Source: Bacteroidales bacterium (GTDB lineage: Bacteria; Bacteroidota; Bacteroidia; Bacteroidales; UBA1556). Taken from it: a DNA stretch of 5,048 bases. Both the position numbers and the translations under genes were made by a program. The notes below the pieces were generated by a model that worked only from the letters and a program-made list of their open reading frames with translations, was not told the origin of the DNA and made no database searches. Shown here piece after piece: positions 1-5,048 of the stretch; the stretch's first letter is position 1, and each line of letters starts with the position of its first letter. The stretch spans positions 1-5,048 of the forward strand of contig JAOZKO010000225.1 of the NCBI GenBank assembly GCA_029935325.1. Direction: 5' to 3'.

Positions 1-4
1 TCAA

Positions 5-35
5 CCCTTCGCGTCTTGGCGTCTTTGCGAGAAAC
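5..35. repeat. Degenerate 8-nt tandem repeat at left edge
   Basis: Three consecutive octamers of form TTnGCG(T/A)(C/G) are visible: TTCGCGTC (8-15), TTGGCGTC (16-23) and TTTGCGAG (24-31). On the minus strand they read CTCGCAAA-GACGCCAA-GACGCGAA. They lie about 30 bases past the stop of the leftward regulator gene, so they would be in its 3' flank. The block is richer in GC than its surroundings. It resembles the 'CGCAAAGACGC' type of dispersed intergenic repeat that I recall from Bacteroidota and some other phyla. It touches the window edge, so its full length is unknown. It forms no convincing hairpin and no terminator. Confidence 0.55.
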
Positions 36-63
36 AAAAACTCAACGAACTATTGTCTTAATT

Positions 64-1671
64 TCAATTTTCACAAATAACCTCAGAAACAAAAGCCTTT
101 AATTTTGTCACATCCGTCAATTTAAGCTTCTTAGATAACCGTTGCTGAGCACGTTTAACACTGTCTGGAGAAATCCCTAATATATCTGCAGATTTCTTTC
201 TAGAATATTCTAGCTTCAACATAATTAATTGTCGTTTATCGCCTTCGCTTAGGTTTGGGTAATCTTTTAGTAGATACTTCAAAAAACAAGGATGAAGTAT
301 ATTGAATATTTCCACATACTCTCCCCAATCTTCATTCAGCAATATCTTTCTATTCTCCAATTCTATCGACACCTCATCTAAATTATTTTTGTTTTTTGAC
401 TGCGTCTGTTTTTGAAGTTCAAATAATTTCGTATTTTGCTCTTGTAAATGTAAATCCATTTTCAACAAACGTGCAGTAGCATCAATTAAGCGGCTATTTA
501 GAAGCTCCGATTTCTGCTCAAACTTTCTCTTTTCAGCTGTGCGAAGCTTAACCTTGCGATAAAGAAATAATGTAATAGCCACAAATAAGAAACTAAAGAT
601 ACCTAAAACAAGTACAAACTGCAATTGGTCATTTTCCTTTTCAACTTCCAACTTTGCTAATTCAATATCGTGTAATTGTTTTTGATATTTAAGCTCACTT
701 TTATGTAAGGATTCTTGATATTCATCACGATCCAAACTATCATTAAGATGCTGATACTTTATTATATAATCATATGCTAAATTATAATGTTCTATTTCAT
801 AATAATGATCCGACATCAACAAATAGACTCTCGCCTTTAACTTCTGATTATTTATTCTATTTGCAATATCATAAGCCTCTTGAAGAACTACCTCTGCTTC
901 TTTAGGCATATCTTCTATATCGTAGGCGATGGAAAAATTCAATAAATTTGAAATAATATTAATCTCATTTCCAATCTTTCGGCTAATGCGAAGGCTCTCA
1001 CTAAAATAATCCAAGCCATCCTTTGGCTTTCCTCGGTCAAAACTATTTACACCCAAAGAACCCGCTATGGATGATATATTATATAATACTATTTGAAAGC
1101 TCGTATCTTGTGATCTAAAATACTCCAATGATTTAAGTAAAAAAACACGAGCACTATCATACTCTTCAATATTTGAGTAAAGAATACCTAATGAGCCCCA
1201 TGCCCCATTTGTAGAGTTTGAAAAACCAAAATCAATTACTTGATAGTAAAAATCTTTAGCCTTTTGGTATTGACCCTTTTCTTTATACAGGTTTCCCAAG
1301 CGCAAATACGTTTCAGCCAATAGGGTGTCATACGAATGTGCTAAACCAATATTAATTGCTCTATATGCTAGTACTAACGCGGTATCTGAATTACCTATAT
1401 CATCATATATTGCAGTTAATCGGCTTAAGCATTTCATTTCCCCTTTAGCATTCTTTGTATTGATATAATAAATCAATGCCAAACTATATGCATCCTGCGA
1501 GCTGTCAGTATTAATAAGATAATAATAATCAGCAACTTGTCTATACAGTTTAGCTTTTTCTATACTGCTTTCTGACTGATCTATCTCAAATAATAAATCA
1601 GATACATTTACTTGTGCAAATGCAAGCCGAAATAGTAAAAGAAACAATATTATTCCAACAATTTTTCTCAC
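64..1671 (-). CDS. TPR-domain transmembrane transcriptional regulator with C-terminal LuxR-like HTH
   Basis: A probable one-component regulator: an exported TPR sensor domain joined through one membrane helix to a cytoplasmic DNA-binding domain. Residues 1-19 form a signal peptide (basic start, hydrophobic core, AFA|Q). Residues about 40-310 are helical TPR-like repeats, for example 'YLRLGNLYKEKGQYQKAKDF' at 122-141. Residues 315-350 and 372-425 look coiled-coil and flank a transmembrane helix at about 351-371. Residues 447-517 carry the HTH: W449, F456, the 'HPCFLKYLL' stretch, then 'SADILGISPDSVKRAQQRL' (494-512) as the recognition region. This architecture is common in Bacteroidota. The start is GTG at 1671-1669. 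No in-frame ATG lies between it and the upstream stop at 1689-1687, and the next Met (residue 79) would remove the signal peptide. An ATG-TGA pair overlaps the GTG out of frame. The gene is divergent from three envelope genes, which are plausible but unproven targets. Its own ligand and sites are unknown. Confidence 0.88.
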   Translation of the reverse strand: MRKIVGIILFLLLFRLAFAQVNVSDLLFEIDQSESSIEKAKLYRQVADYYYLINTDSSQDAYSLALIYYINTKNAKGEMKCLSRLTAIYDDIGNSDTALVLAYRAINIGLAHSYDTLLAETYLRLGNLYKEKGQYQKAKDFYYQVIDFGFSNSTNGAWGSLGILYSNIEEYDSARVFLLKSLEYFRSQDTSFQIVLYNISSIAGSLGVNSFDRGKPKDGLDYFSESLRISRKIGNEINIISNLLNFSIAYDIEDMPKEAEVVLQEAYDIANRINNQKLKARVYLLMSDHYYEIEHYNLAYDYIIKYQHLNDSLDRDEYQESLHKSELKYQKQLHDIELAKLEVEKENDQLQFVLVLGIFSFLFVAITLFLYRKVKLRTAEKRKFEQKSELLNSRLIDATARLLKMDLHLQEQNTKLFELQKQTQSKNKNNLDEVSIELENRKILLNEDWGEYVEIFNILHPCFLKYLLKDYPNLSEGDKRQLIMLKLEYSRKKSADILGISPDSVKRAQQRLSKKLKLTDVTKLKAFVSEVICEN

Positions 1672-1738
1672 ATTAATAATTATTGATTAATCGTATTAGT
1701 TAAATTAATTATGATGTTATAGCATATTATTAATTAGG

Positions 1739-1770
1739 CAAATCTACAACATTTTATGCAATAAAACAAT
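1739..1770 (-). promoter_or_regulatory. Predicted Bacteroidota-type promoter for the TPR regulator
   Basis: On the minus strand TAGATTTG (1746-1739) matches the -7 consensus TAnnTTTG exactly. ATTG (1770-1767) stands 20 nt upstream, a three-of-four match to the -33 TTTG box at normal spacing. Transcription would start near 1732, giving a leader of about 60 nt before the GTG start. The motif is short and the region AT-rich, so a chance match is possible. Confidence 0.5.
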
Positions 1771-1854
1771 TTTGGTCCCTTATTATATGCCAATATCAAC
1801 TCCTTTATAATTTTAGAACAATCTGTAAATGAGAATATAATAAGTATAACTAAT

Positions 1855-1895
1855 AATGTCCCCCTACTTGTCACCCAACTCAAATGGAGGACATT
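1855..1895 (+). promoter_or_regulatory. Cluster of three TGTCCCCC-like octamers, candidate operator
   Basis: Two direct copies, TGTCCCCC (1857-1864) and TGTCACCC (1869-1876), are spaced 12 bp start to start. A third, inverted copy at 1886-1893 reads TGTCCTCC on the minus strand. The outer copies extend to the inverted pair AATGTCC (1855-1861) and GGACATT (1889-1895). The GC-rich block stands out in AT-rich DNA. It lies directly upstream of the predicted -7 box at 1908-1915, roughly -65 to -28 from the inferred start. That position suits an activator at the distal copies, while the inverted copy overlaps the expected -33 position. The divergently encoded HTH protein is the obvious candidate ligand, by inference only. 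Confidence 0.4.
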
Positions 1896-1907
1896 CTATA
1901 ATTGCAG

Positions 1908-1915
1908 TAGTTTTG
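1908..1915 (+). promoter_or_regulatory. Predicted -7 promoter element for the rightward envelope genes
   Basis: TAGTTTTG fits TAnnTTTG exactly and is followed by CGACC, a context typical of Bacteroidota promoters. No good -33 TTTG lies 19-21 nt upstream; AATG at 1883-1886 is the nearest and is poor. A weak -33 box would fit activator dependence through the octamers just upstream. The predicted start near 1922 leaves a leader of about 98 nt before the ATG at 2020. Confidence 0.5.
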
Positions 1916-2019
1916 CGACCTGTTTAAAAGCATAAAGAAGTACCTTATTGCGTATTAATATTACTTTACATATTGATATCCATTAATTCACTAATTAATT
2001 AATAACGAAAATTATTATA

Positions 2020-2730
2020 ATGAAAACTATCTTTAGTATAATTCTTCTTCTTTCTATGTCCTTTAGCATAAAAGCCAATGGAAATGAAGCAGAGCTCCTT
2101 CTGAATAAGTATGGACTCAAAATTGACAGTGTTTTAAATATAATAGACATCTCGCATCCTACTTATAGTTATAATTCTAGGATTTCAAACACAATCCATA
2201 CTGAGTCTAATGATGCAGATACTGAAACTGCTAAGTCATACTCTTATGATGCAAGTAAAAATATAGGGGAGCAATTTACATTATTGACTGTAGATGGAGC
2301 AAGCCCTAGTAAAAAGGATATAAAAAACTTTAATAAAGAAAAGAATAAAAACTCTAATCAAAAGAAAGCACTTTTAAAAAGTGAAGATTTCTTTATAATA
2401 AGTAATGATGAAAATACTGCTATCATAGGTTTTAATATGCCAAAAGAAGAATTACCTTCGAAATTAGCCTATTTGGCGCATTGTACTGGTAGTATATTTA
2501 TTGACAAAAAAACAGGTCGCATTACCAAATTTGAAATAAAAAGCAAGGAGCCTTTTAGCATGAAAATCTTTCATGTTAATAATATGTTTATTGAAATTAA
2601 CCTATCATATAGTGAAGAACTTAAACGTTATTACGTAATAAAGGAAACCGCTAAAATGGAAATGATGATAATGGGTGTTATAGCAACATCTGTAAGTATT
2701 GAAGTCTTTTCTGACTTTAAATTCAATTAA
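2020..2730 (+). CDS. Exported protein of unknown function, 236 residues
   Basis: I do not recognise this protein with confidence. Residues 1-19 are a clear signal peptide (lysine at position 2, hydrophobic core, IKA|N) with no cysteine at the cleavage site, so a soluble periplasmic or secreted product is expected. Residues 85-93 read 'QFTLLTVDG' and lead into a lysine/asparagine-rich hydrophilic stretch (98-120). From about 123 to the end the protein looks beta-rich, with alternating hydrophobic residues and strand-like segments 'GSIFIDKKTGRITKFEIK' and 'PFSMKIFHVNNMFIEINLSY', ending 'SVSIEVFSDFKFN'. This pattern is reminiscent of LolA/LolB-like half-barrel proteins that hold lipid-linked cargo, but that is only a weak resemblance. 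It is first of three rightward envelope genes behind the predicted promoter at 1908. The start is the ATG that places the signal peptide at the N-terminus; no Shine-Dalgarno is evident. Confidence 0.8.
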   Translation: MKTIFSIILLLSMSFSIKANGNEAELLLNKYGLKIDSVLNIIDISHPTYSYNSRISNTIHTESNDADTETAKSYSYDASKNIGEQFTLLTVDGASPSKKDIKNFNKEKNKNSNQKKALLKSEDFFIISNDENTAIIGFNMPKEELPSKLAYLAHCTGSIFIDKKTGRITKFEIKSKEPFSMKIFHVNNMFIEINLSYSEELKRYYVIKETAKMEMMIMGVIATSVSIEVFSDFKFN

Positions 2731-2783
2731 TTCAATAAAGAAACTTAAAAATAATCAATTTTATTATAAATCAATATTTAACT

Positions 2784-3422
2784 ATGAAAAGAATTAACCT
2801 TTTAGTACTATCTTTATTACTGGGCTTAGGCACAAGCTTTGCTCAGAGTTTCGATATTCGTGCCTATGCAGGAATGAATATTCTACAATTATCAAGCGAT
2901 AATGGAACAACACTACTTGATGGAGTACTTCATCACAAAACTGTAGAGGGAAGACCTGGCTATCAGTTTGGCGCAGCTTTAACTTTTGGCGAGCGCTTTT
3001 ATGTTCAGCCCGGATTACAATTTACTACCCTGTCAACCAAGGTTACAAATCAGAACACTGTAACAGGAACAGAATTTACTGATGAAACAAGCCTGAAAAT
3101 ATTTTCAATACCATTAAAGGCTGGATTCAGATTAATAAACCCAGAAGCAGAAAATATATTTAATATTAGAATATTTGGTGGGTTTGATGGCTATCATATT
3201 CTTTCCGTAAATCATACTGAGAATTCAGGAAGCCTTGATGATATAACTACTGATGATTACTCTAATCTGATAGTAAATGCTGACTTTGGAATTGGTGTCG
3301 ATATTCTATTCTTTTATATAGATATGGGATACCAACTAGGTTTAACACCTGTTCATTCAGGAAGCGATAAAGCAAAAGCAAATAGCTTCTATAGTAATAT
3401 CGGACTAAGGCTTAGCTTTTAA
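2784..3422 (+). CDS. PorT-like outer-membrane beta-barrel protein
   Basis: A probable small outer-membrane barrel. Residues 1-20 are a signal peptide (SFA|Q). The mature part of about 192 residues consists of alternating amphipathic strands with short turns: 'FDIRAYAGMNIL', 'YQFGAALTFGERFYVQPGLQF', 'KIFSIPLKAGFRL' (105-117), 'IFNIRIFGGFDGYHIL', 'NLIVNADFGIGVDILFFYID' (161-180) and the final 'FYSNIGLRLSF'. The terminal phenylalanine after alternating hydrophobics is the usual beta-barrel assembly signal. The 'IPLKAGFR' segment is typical of Bacteroidota PorT/outer-membrane beta-barrel domains. Length suits an 8- to 10-stranded barrel. It has no plug or TonB box, so it is not a TonB-dependent transporter. 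It starts 53 bp after the previous stop with no good TAnnTTTG between, so co-transcription is likely. What it binds or anchors cannot be told. Confidence 0.82.
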   Translation: MKRINLLVLSLLLGLGTSFAQSFDIRAYAGMNILQLSSDNGTTLLDGVLHHKTVEGRPGYQFGAALTFGERFYVQPGLQFTTLSTKVTNQNTVTGTEFTDETSLKIFSIPLKAGFRLINPEAENIFNIRIFGGFDGYHILSVNHTENSGSLDDITTDDYSNLIVNADFGIGVDILFFYIDMGYQLGLTPVHSGSDKAKANSFYSNIGLRLSF

Positions 3423-3460
3423 TAATAAATCAATTTGTATTAATATAGAATTAAATTATC

Positions 3461-3958
3461 ATGAAAAAAACTTACTTATTTTTAATGTTATTATTTATAA
3501 TAACCTATACTCAACAAGCCAAAGCACAAGCCAAAGACAAAGGCTGGGTGTCAGGAAATTCATTATCAGTTGGCTTTCCTGTTGGCAATATGGAAACATA
3601 TAGCCATGGTATTGGTGTTTATGCTGATTTCGATTACAACTTTAACAAATTCTTTGCAGCTCGATTCGATTTTGGATGGAATGATTTTTCAGGACCAGAA
3701 AAAACATGGGTTGATTTAAATGGAATTTCACATGTTTCCCACCCTAATATGTCAGTTTGGGAATTCACTGCTGGGCTTAGAGCAAAGGTGTCCATACTAT
3801 ATATTGAAGCACGCGGAGGCTACTATACAGGTATAAACTCATGGGGTGTTACTCCAGCTATTGGTTTACGACTAGGAAAATTCGACCTTCAAGGAAACTT
3901 TAATATTGCTGGTGATTACCAATGGGGTGGTATTCGTTTAGCTTATTATTACAATTAA
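3461..3958 (+). CDS. Small outer-membrane beta-barrel protein, 165 residues
   Basis: The signal peptide covers residues 1-22 (AKA|Q; a cut after Ala24 is an alternative). The mature chain of about 143 residues is close in size to minimal 8-stranded barrels such as OmpX. Roughly eight amphipathic strands can be traced: 'SLSVGFPVG' (34-42), 'IGVYADFDYNF' (51-61), 'FAARFDFGW' (65-73), 'SVWEFTAGLRAKV' (98-110), 'ILYIEARGGYY' (112-122), 'VTPAIGLRLG' (130-139), 'FDLQGNFNIA' (141-150) and 'QWGGIRLAYYY' (154-164). Aromatics cluster at strand ends, as expected for girdles. The chain ends in Asn after an aromatic run rather than in Phe, a mild departure from the usual barrel terminus. It lies 38 bp after the preceding barrel gene and probably shares its transcript. 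Function is unknown; an adhesion or envelope-stability role is only a guess. Confidence 0.75.
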   Translation: MKKTYLFLMLLFIITYTQQAKAQAKDKGWVSGNSLSVGFPVGNMETYSHGIGVYADFDYNFNKFFAARFDFGWNDFSGPEKTWVDLNGISHVSHPNMSVWEFTAGLRAKVSILYIEARGGYYTGINSWGVTPAIGLRLGKFDLQGNFNIAGDYQWGGIRLAYYYN

Positions 3959-4010
3959 TTGTGACCTCCAGAATTAAGAAAATAATTATACCTTGCCTGG
4001 ACTATTTATT

Positions 4011-4187
4011 TAGTTAGTGTCTGCAAGAAAACGCACTATTTTACAGTGCTTAGTCAGAAATCGTTAAGTTCGAGGCTTGCGATCCCGATTGCTATCGGGA
4101 GCATAACAATAAGTTTACTTTTGTAAATGTTTGTTTTCAGCACAAGCATAACGAAGAAATTGACGTTTTCTGGCAAGCACTAGTTAG
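4011..4187. repeat. Imperfect fold-back (MITE-like) element with terminal inverted repeats
   Basis: The left end (4011-4033) and the reverse complement of the right end (4164-4186) agree at 18 of 23 positions, with AGAAAACG shared exactly at their inner edge. Further in, TGCTT-N5-GAAA occurs in the left arm (4047-4060) and again in the reverse complement of the right arm, so the similarity is spread along both arms. A 7-bp hairpin stem (4083-4100) sits near the centre. TAGTTAG occurs directly repeated at both ends (4011-4017 and 4181-4187), which could be a target-site duplication, though it overlaps the inverted repeats and may be part of the element. No transposase is encoded. The size and structure suit a non-autonomous mobile or REP-like intergenic repeat. 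Copy number elsewhere in the genome is unknown. Confidence 0.5.
4083..4100. repeat. TCCCGAT/ATCGGGA hairpin at the centre of the fold-back element
   Basis: TCCCGAT (4083-4089) and ATCGGGA (4094-4100) are exact reverse complements around the loop TGCT. One base change in the loop (T4090 to A) would make the whole 18-mer a perfect palindrome. There is no following T tract, so it is not a classical terminator. The same core recurs at 4224-4239. Confidence 0.7.
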
Positions 4188-4219
4188 GGCAGGGTATGTT
4201 AATAATAGCTTGAGAATAA

Positions 4220-4245
4220 ATAGTCCCGATATATCGGGAGACTAT
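4220..4245. repeat. Perfect 16-bp palindrome TCCCGATATATCGGGA with extended arms
   Basis: Bases 4224-4239 are identical to their own reverse complement. The symmetry extends outward as ATAG (4220-4223) and CTAT (4242-4245) if a two-base bulge (4240-4241) is allowed. The site lies 12 bp upstream of the -33-like box of the next gene. It could be an operator, a hairpin, or a minimal copy of the repeat whose core also sits at 4083-4100. No T-run follows, so rho-independent termination is unlikely. Confidence 0.65.
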
Positions 4246-4251
4246 ATATTA

Positions 4252-4282
4252 ATTGGAGGAATATTCACAGGCTCTACATTTT
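4252..4282 (+). promoter_or_regulatory. Predicted promoter for the truncated surface-protein gene
   Basis: ATTG (4252-4255) and TACATTTT (4275-4282) are spaced by 19 nt. Each differs by one base from the Bacteroidota -33 TTTG and -7 TAnnTTTG elements. Transcription would start near 4288, about 44 nt before the ATG at 4332. Both boxes are imperfect in AT-rich sequence, so the call is tentative. If correct, this gene is transcribed separately from the upstream barrel genes. Confidence 0.4.
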
Positions 4283-4331
4283 ATTAAATAATTTTTTAAT
4301 CATTAAAAAACCATAATTAAAATTTACACAA

Positions 4332-5048
4332 ATGAAAAAAATAGGAATATTCATATTTAGCTTTTTAGCCATCGTACAATTACAGGCACAAAATGGAGTG
4401 GCCTTTAATACAAGTGGTGCGTCTCCAGATGCATCAGCTATTATTGACGCCAGTTCTACTGTTCAAGGTTTTCTGATTCCAAGGATGACAGAAACACAAA
4501 GAGATGCAATTTCCTCTCCTGCCAATGGATTAATGATTTATCAAACTGATAATACTCCTGGTTTTTATCATAATGCAGGAACCCCTGCTTCTCCTTCATG
4601 GATAGCTAATGGCTCAACCGTGGCTATTGGAATTGATGACCTTACAGATGGAAAATATCTTAAAGAAAGTTATTATCTAGGGTTAAATAGTGGCGTTTCT
4701 CCATCACAGCTATATAGTGAGAAAAATGTTGGAATTGGAGAGGGTTCTTTACAGAATGTAGATTGGGGGTCAGGGTGTGTAGCTGTTGGTTATAATAGTT
4801 TGAATACAATGGCTAATTCTTATTATAATACAGCTTTGGGTGCATATGCAGGAAGTGATGTAACTGGTAATTCTAATACATTTATTGGTTATCAAGCAGG
4901 TGTTGTAGCTACAAGCGCAGTGTCTAATATTGCTATTGGATCTGAAGTATTAAATACTTTATCAACCGGAGATAATAATATTGCTGTAACTTGTGGAGCT
5001 GCAAATATCACAAGCGGCAGTTCTAATATCGTAATTGGACCAACTTCT
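4332..5048 (+). CDS. Secreted adhesin- or fibre-like surface protein with beta-roll repeats, 3' end outside window
   Basis: An open frame of 239 codons runs to the right edge with no stop, so only the N-terminal part is seen. Residues 1-19 are a signal peptide (LQA|Q). Residues 28-90 form the widespread Bacteroidota module 'SGASPDASAIIDAS...GFLIPRMTETQRDAI...GLMIYQTDNTPGFYHN...PSW'. From residue 132 a degenerate repeat begins, with starts at 132, 149, 166, 182, 199, 216 and 232, a steady period of 16-17 residues. Units follow N-x-(A/G/F/V)-(I/L/V)-G-x-x-(A/S)-(G/L), for example 'NTALGAYAG' and 'NTFIGYQAG'. This resembles the left-handed beta-roll heads of YadA-type trimeric adhesins and phage-like fibres. 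Relatives often end in an S74-type intramolecular chaperone domain or a sorting tail, which would lie beyond the window. The unit at 216 ('NIAVTCGAA') breaks the glycine pattern. It probably has its own promoter. Confidence 0.85.
   Translation, partial: MKKIGIFIFSFLAIVQLQAQNGVAFNTSGASPDASAIIDASSTVQGFLIPRMTETQRDAISSPANGLMIYQTDNTPGFYHNAGTPASPSWIANGSTVAIGIDDLTDGKYLKESYYLGLNSGVSPSQLYSEKNVGIGEGSLQNVDWGSGCVAVGYNSLNTMANSYYNTALGAYAGSDVTGNSNTFIGYQAGVVATSAVSNIAIGSEVLNTLSTGDNNIAVTCGAANITSGSSNIVIGPTS

Larger units (their letters stand above)
1672..2019. other. Divergent intergenic region between regulator and envelope genes
   Basis: This 348-bp gap separates the leftward regulator from the rightward envelope genes. 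It holds one predicted promoter per direction (1739-1770 minus, 1908-1915 plus) and an octamer cluster at 1855-1895. The rest is very AT-rich: 1672-1738 would be the regulator's leader, 1771-1854 shows nothing I can name, and 1922-2019 would be a leader of about 98 nt for the rightward gene. I see no tRNA, riboswitch or credible small ORF. Confidence 0.7.
3959..4331. other. Intergenic region with fold-back element, palindrome and promoter
   Basis: This 373-bp gap between the small barrel gene and the truncated surface-protein gene is not empty. It contains a fold-back element (4011-4187), a separate palindrome (4220-4245) and a predicted promoter (4252-4282). The first 52 bp (3959-4010) show no convincing terminator. 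The final stretch, 4283-4331, is an AT-rich leader. A 31-codon minus-strand ORF (4149-4054) lies wholly inside the fold-back element and is not called as a gene. Confidence 0.7.

Noticed and set aside
1702..1734. AT-rich near-palindrome in the leader of the regulator gene
   Set aside because: The matching arms consist of TTAATTA-type runs expected by chance at this base composition, with several mismatches toward the centre.
2766..3434. ATAAATCAAT occurring upstream of both barrel genes (2766-2775 and 3425-3434)
   Set aside because: A 10-nt AT-rich match in AT-rich leaders is easily due to chance, and its distance to the two start codons differs.
3430..3437. TCAATTTG as a -7 element for the small barrel gene
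   Set aside because: It misses the key A of TAnnTTTG and has no TTTG-like box 19-21 nt upstream. Read-through from the upstream genes is simpler.
3991..4000. Possible terminator after the small barrel gene, pairing CCAG (3968-3971) with CTGG (3997-4000)
   Set aside because: The stem is only four pairs with a loop of about 25 nt and is not followed by a T tract.
4054..4149. Minus-strand ORF of 31 codons starting MLVLKTNIYKSK
   Set aside because: It lies wholly inside the fold-back element and crosses its central hairpin, has no credible promoter or start context, and most likely arises from the repeat sequence.
4101..4189. attC-like integron site suggested by GCATAAC and GTTAGGG
   Set aside because: The two cores pair only at TAAC/GTTA, GTTAGGG breaks the GTTRRRY consensus at its last base, and no integrase or cassette array is visible.
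1..5048. CRISPR array, tRNA, rRNA or transposase gene
   Set aside because: No regularly spaced long repeats, no cloverleaf or ribosomal sequence, and no transposase motifs were seen on either strand.

Overview
The window reads as chromosomal DNA of a Bacteroidota (Bacteroidetes) organism. It is AT-rich, its start codons lack clear Shine-Dalgarno sequences, and its upstream regions carry matches to the Bacteroidota -7 element TAnnTTTG. It encodes a TPR/transmembrane/HTH regulator of a type common in that phylum, PorT-like outer-membrane barrels, and the start of a surface protein with the typical 'GFLIPRMT...QRDAI...GLMIYQTD' module. No species can be named from sequence alone.

Layout. The left edge holds three degenerate 8-nt repeats. 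The minus strand (64-1671) encodes a 535-residue membrane-spanning regulator with an exported TPR domain and a cytoplasmic LuxR-like HTH, starting at GTG. A 348-bp divergent intergenic region follows. It carries a predicted promoter facing each way and, just upstream of the rightward one, a GC-rich cluster of three related octamers (TGTCCCCC type). Rightward come three small exported proteins with gaps of 53 and 38 bp and no clear internal promoter or terminator: an unrecognised 236-residue periplasmic protein, a 212-residue PorT-like barrel and a 165-residue small barrel.

A second gap (3959-4331) holds a roughly 175-bp imperfect fold-back element with degenerate terminal inverted repeats, centred on a TCCCGAT/ATCGGGA hairpin. 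It also holds a separate perfect 16-bp palindrome with the same core and a probable promoter. That promoter faces an incomplete gene (4332 to the right edge) for a secreted, probably trimeric, fibre- or adhesin-like protein with repeats every 16-17 residues.

How it may work together (inference): the divergent regulator could sense an envelope condition through its TPR domain and control the adjacent envelope genes through the octamer cluster. Nothing in the window proves this link. The individual protein classes are familiar. The least explained parts are the octamer cluster, the fold-back element and the 236-residue protein.
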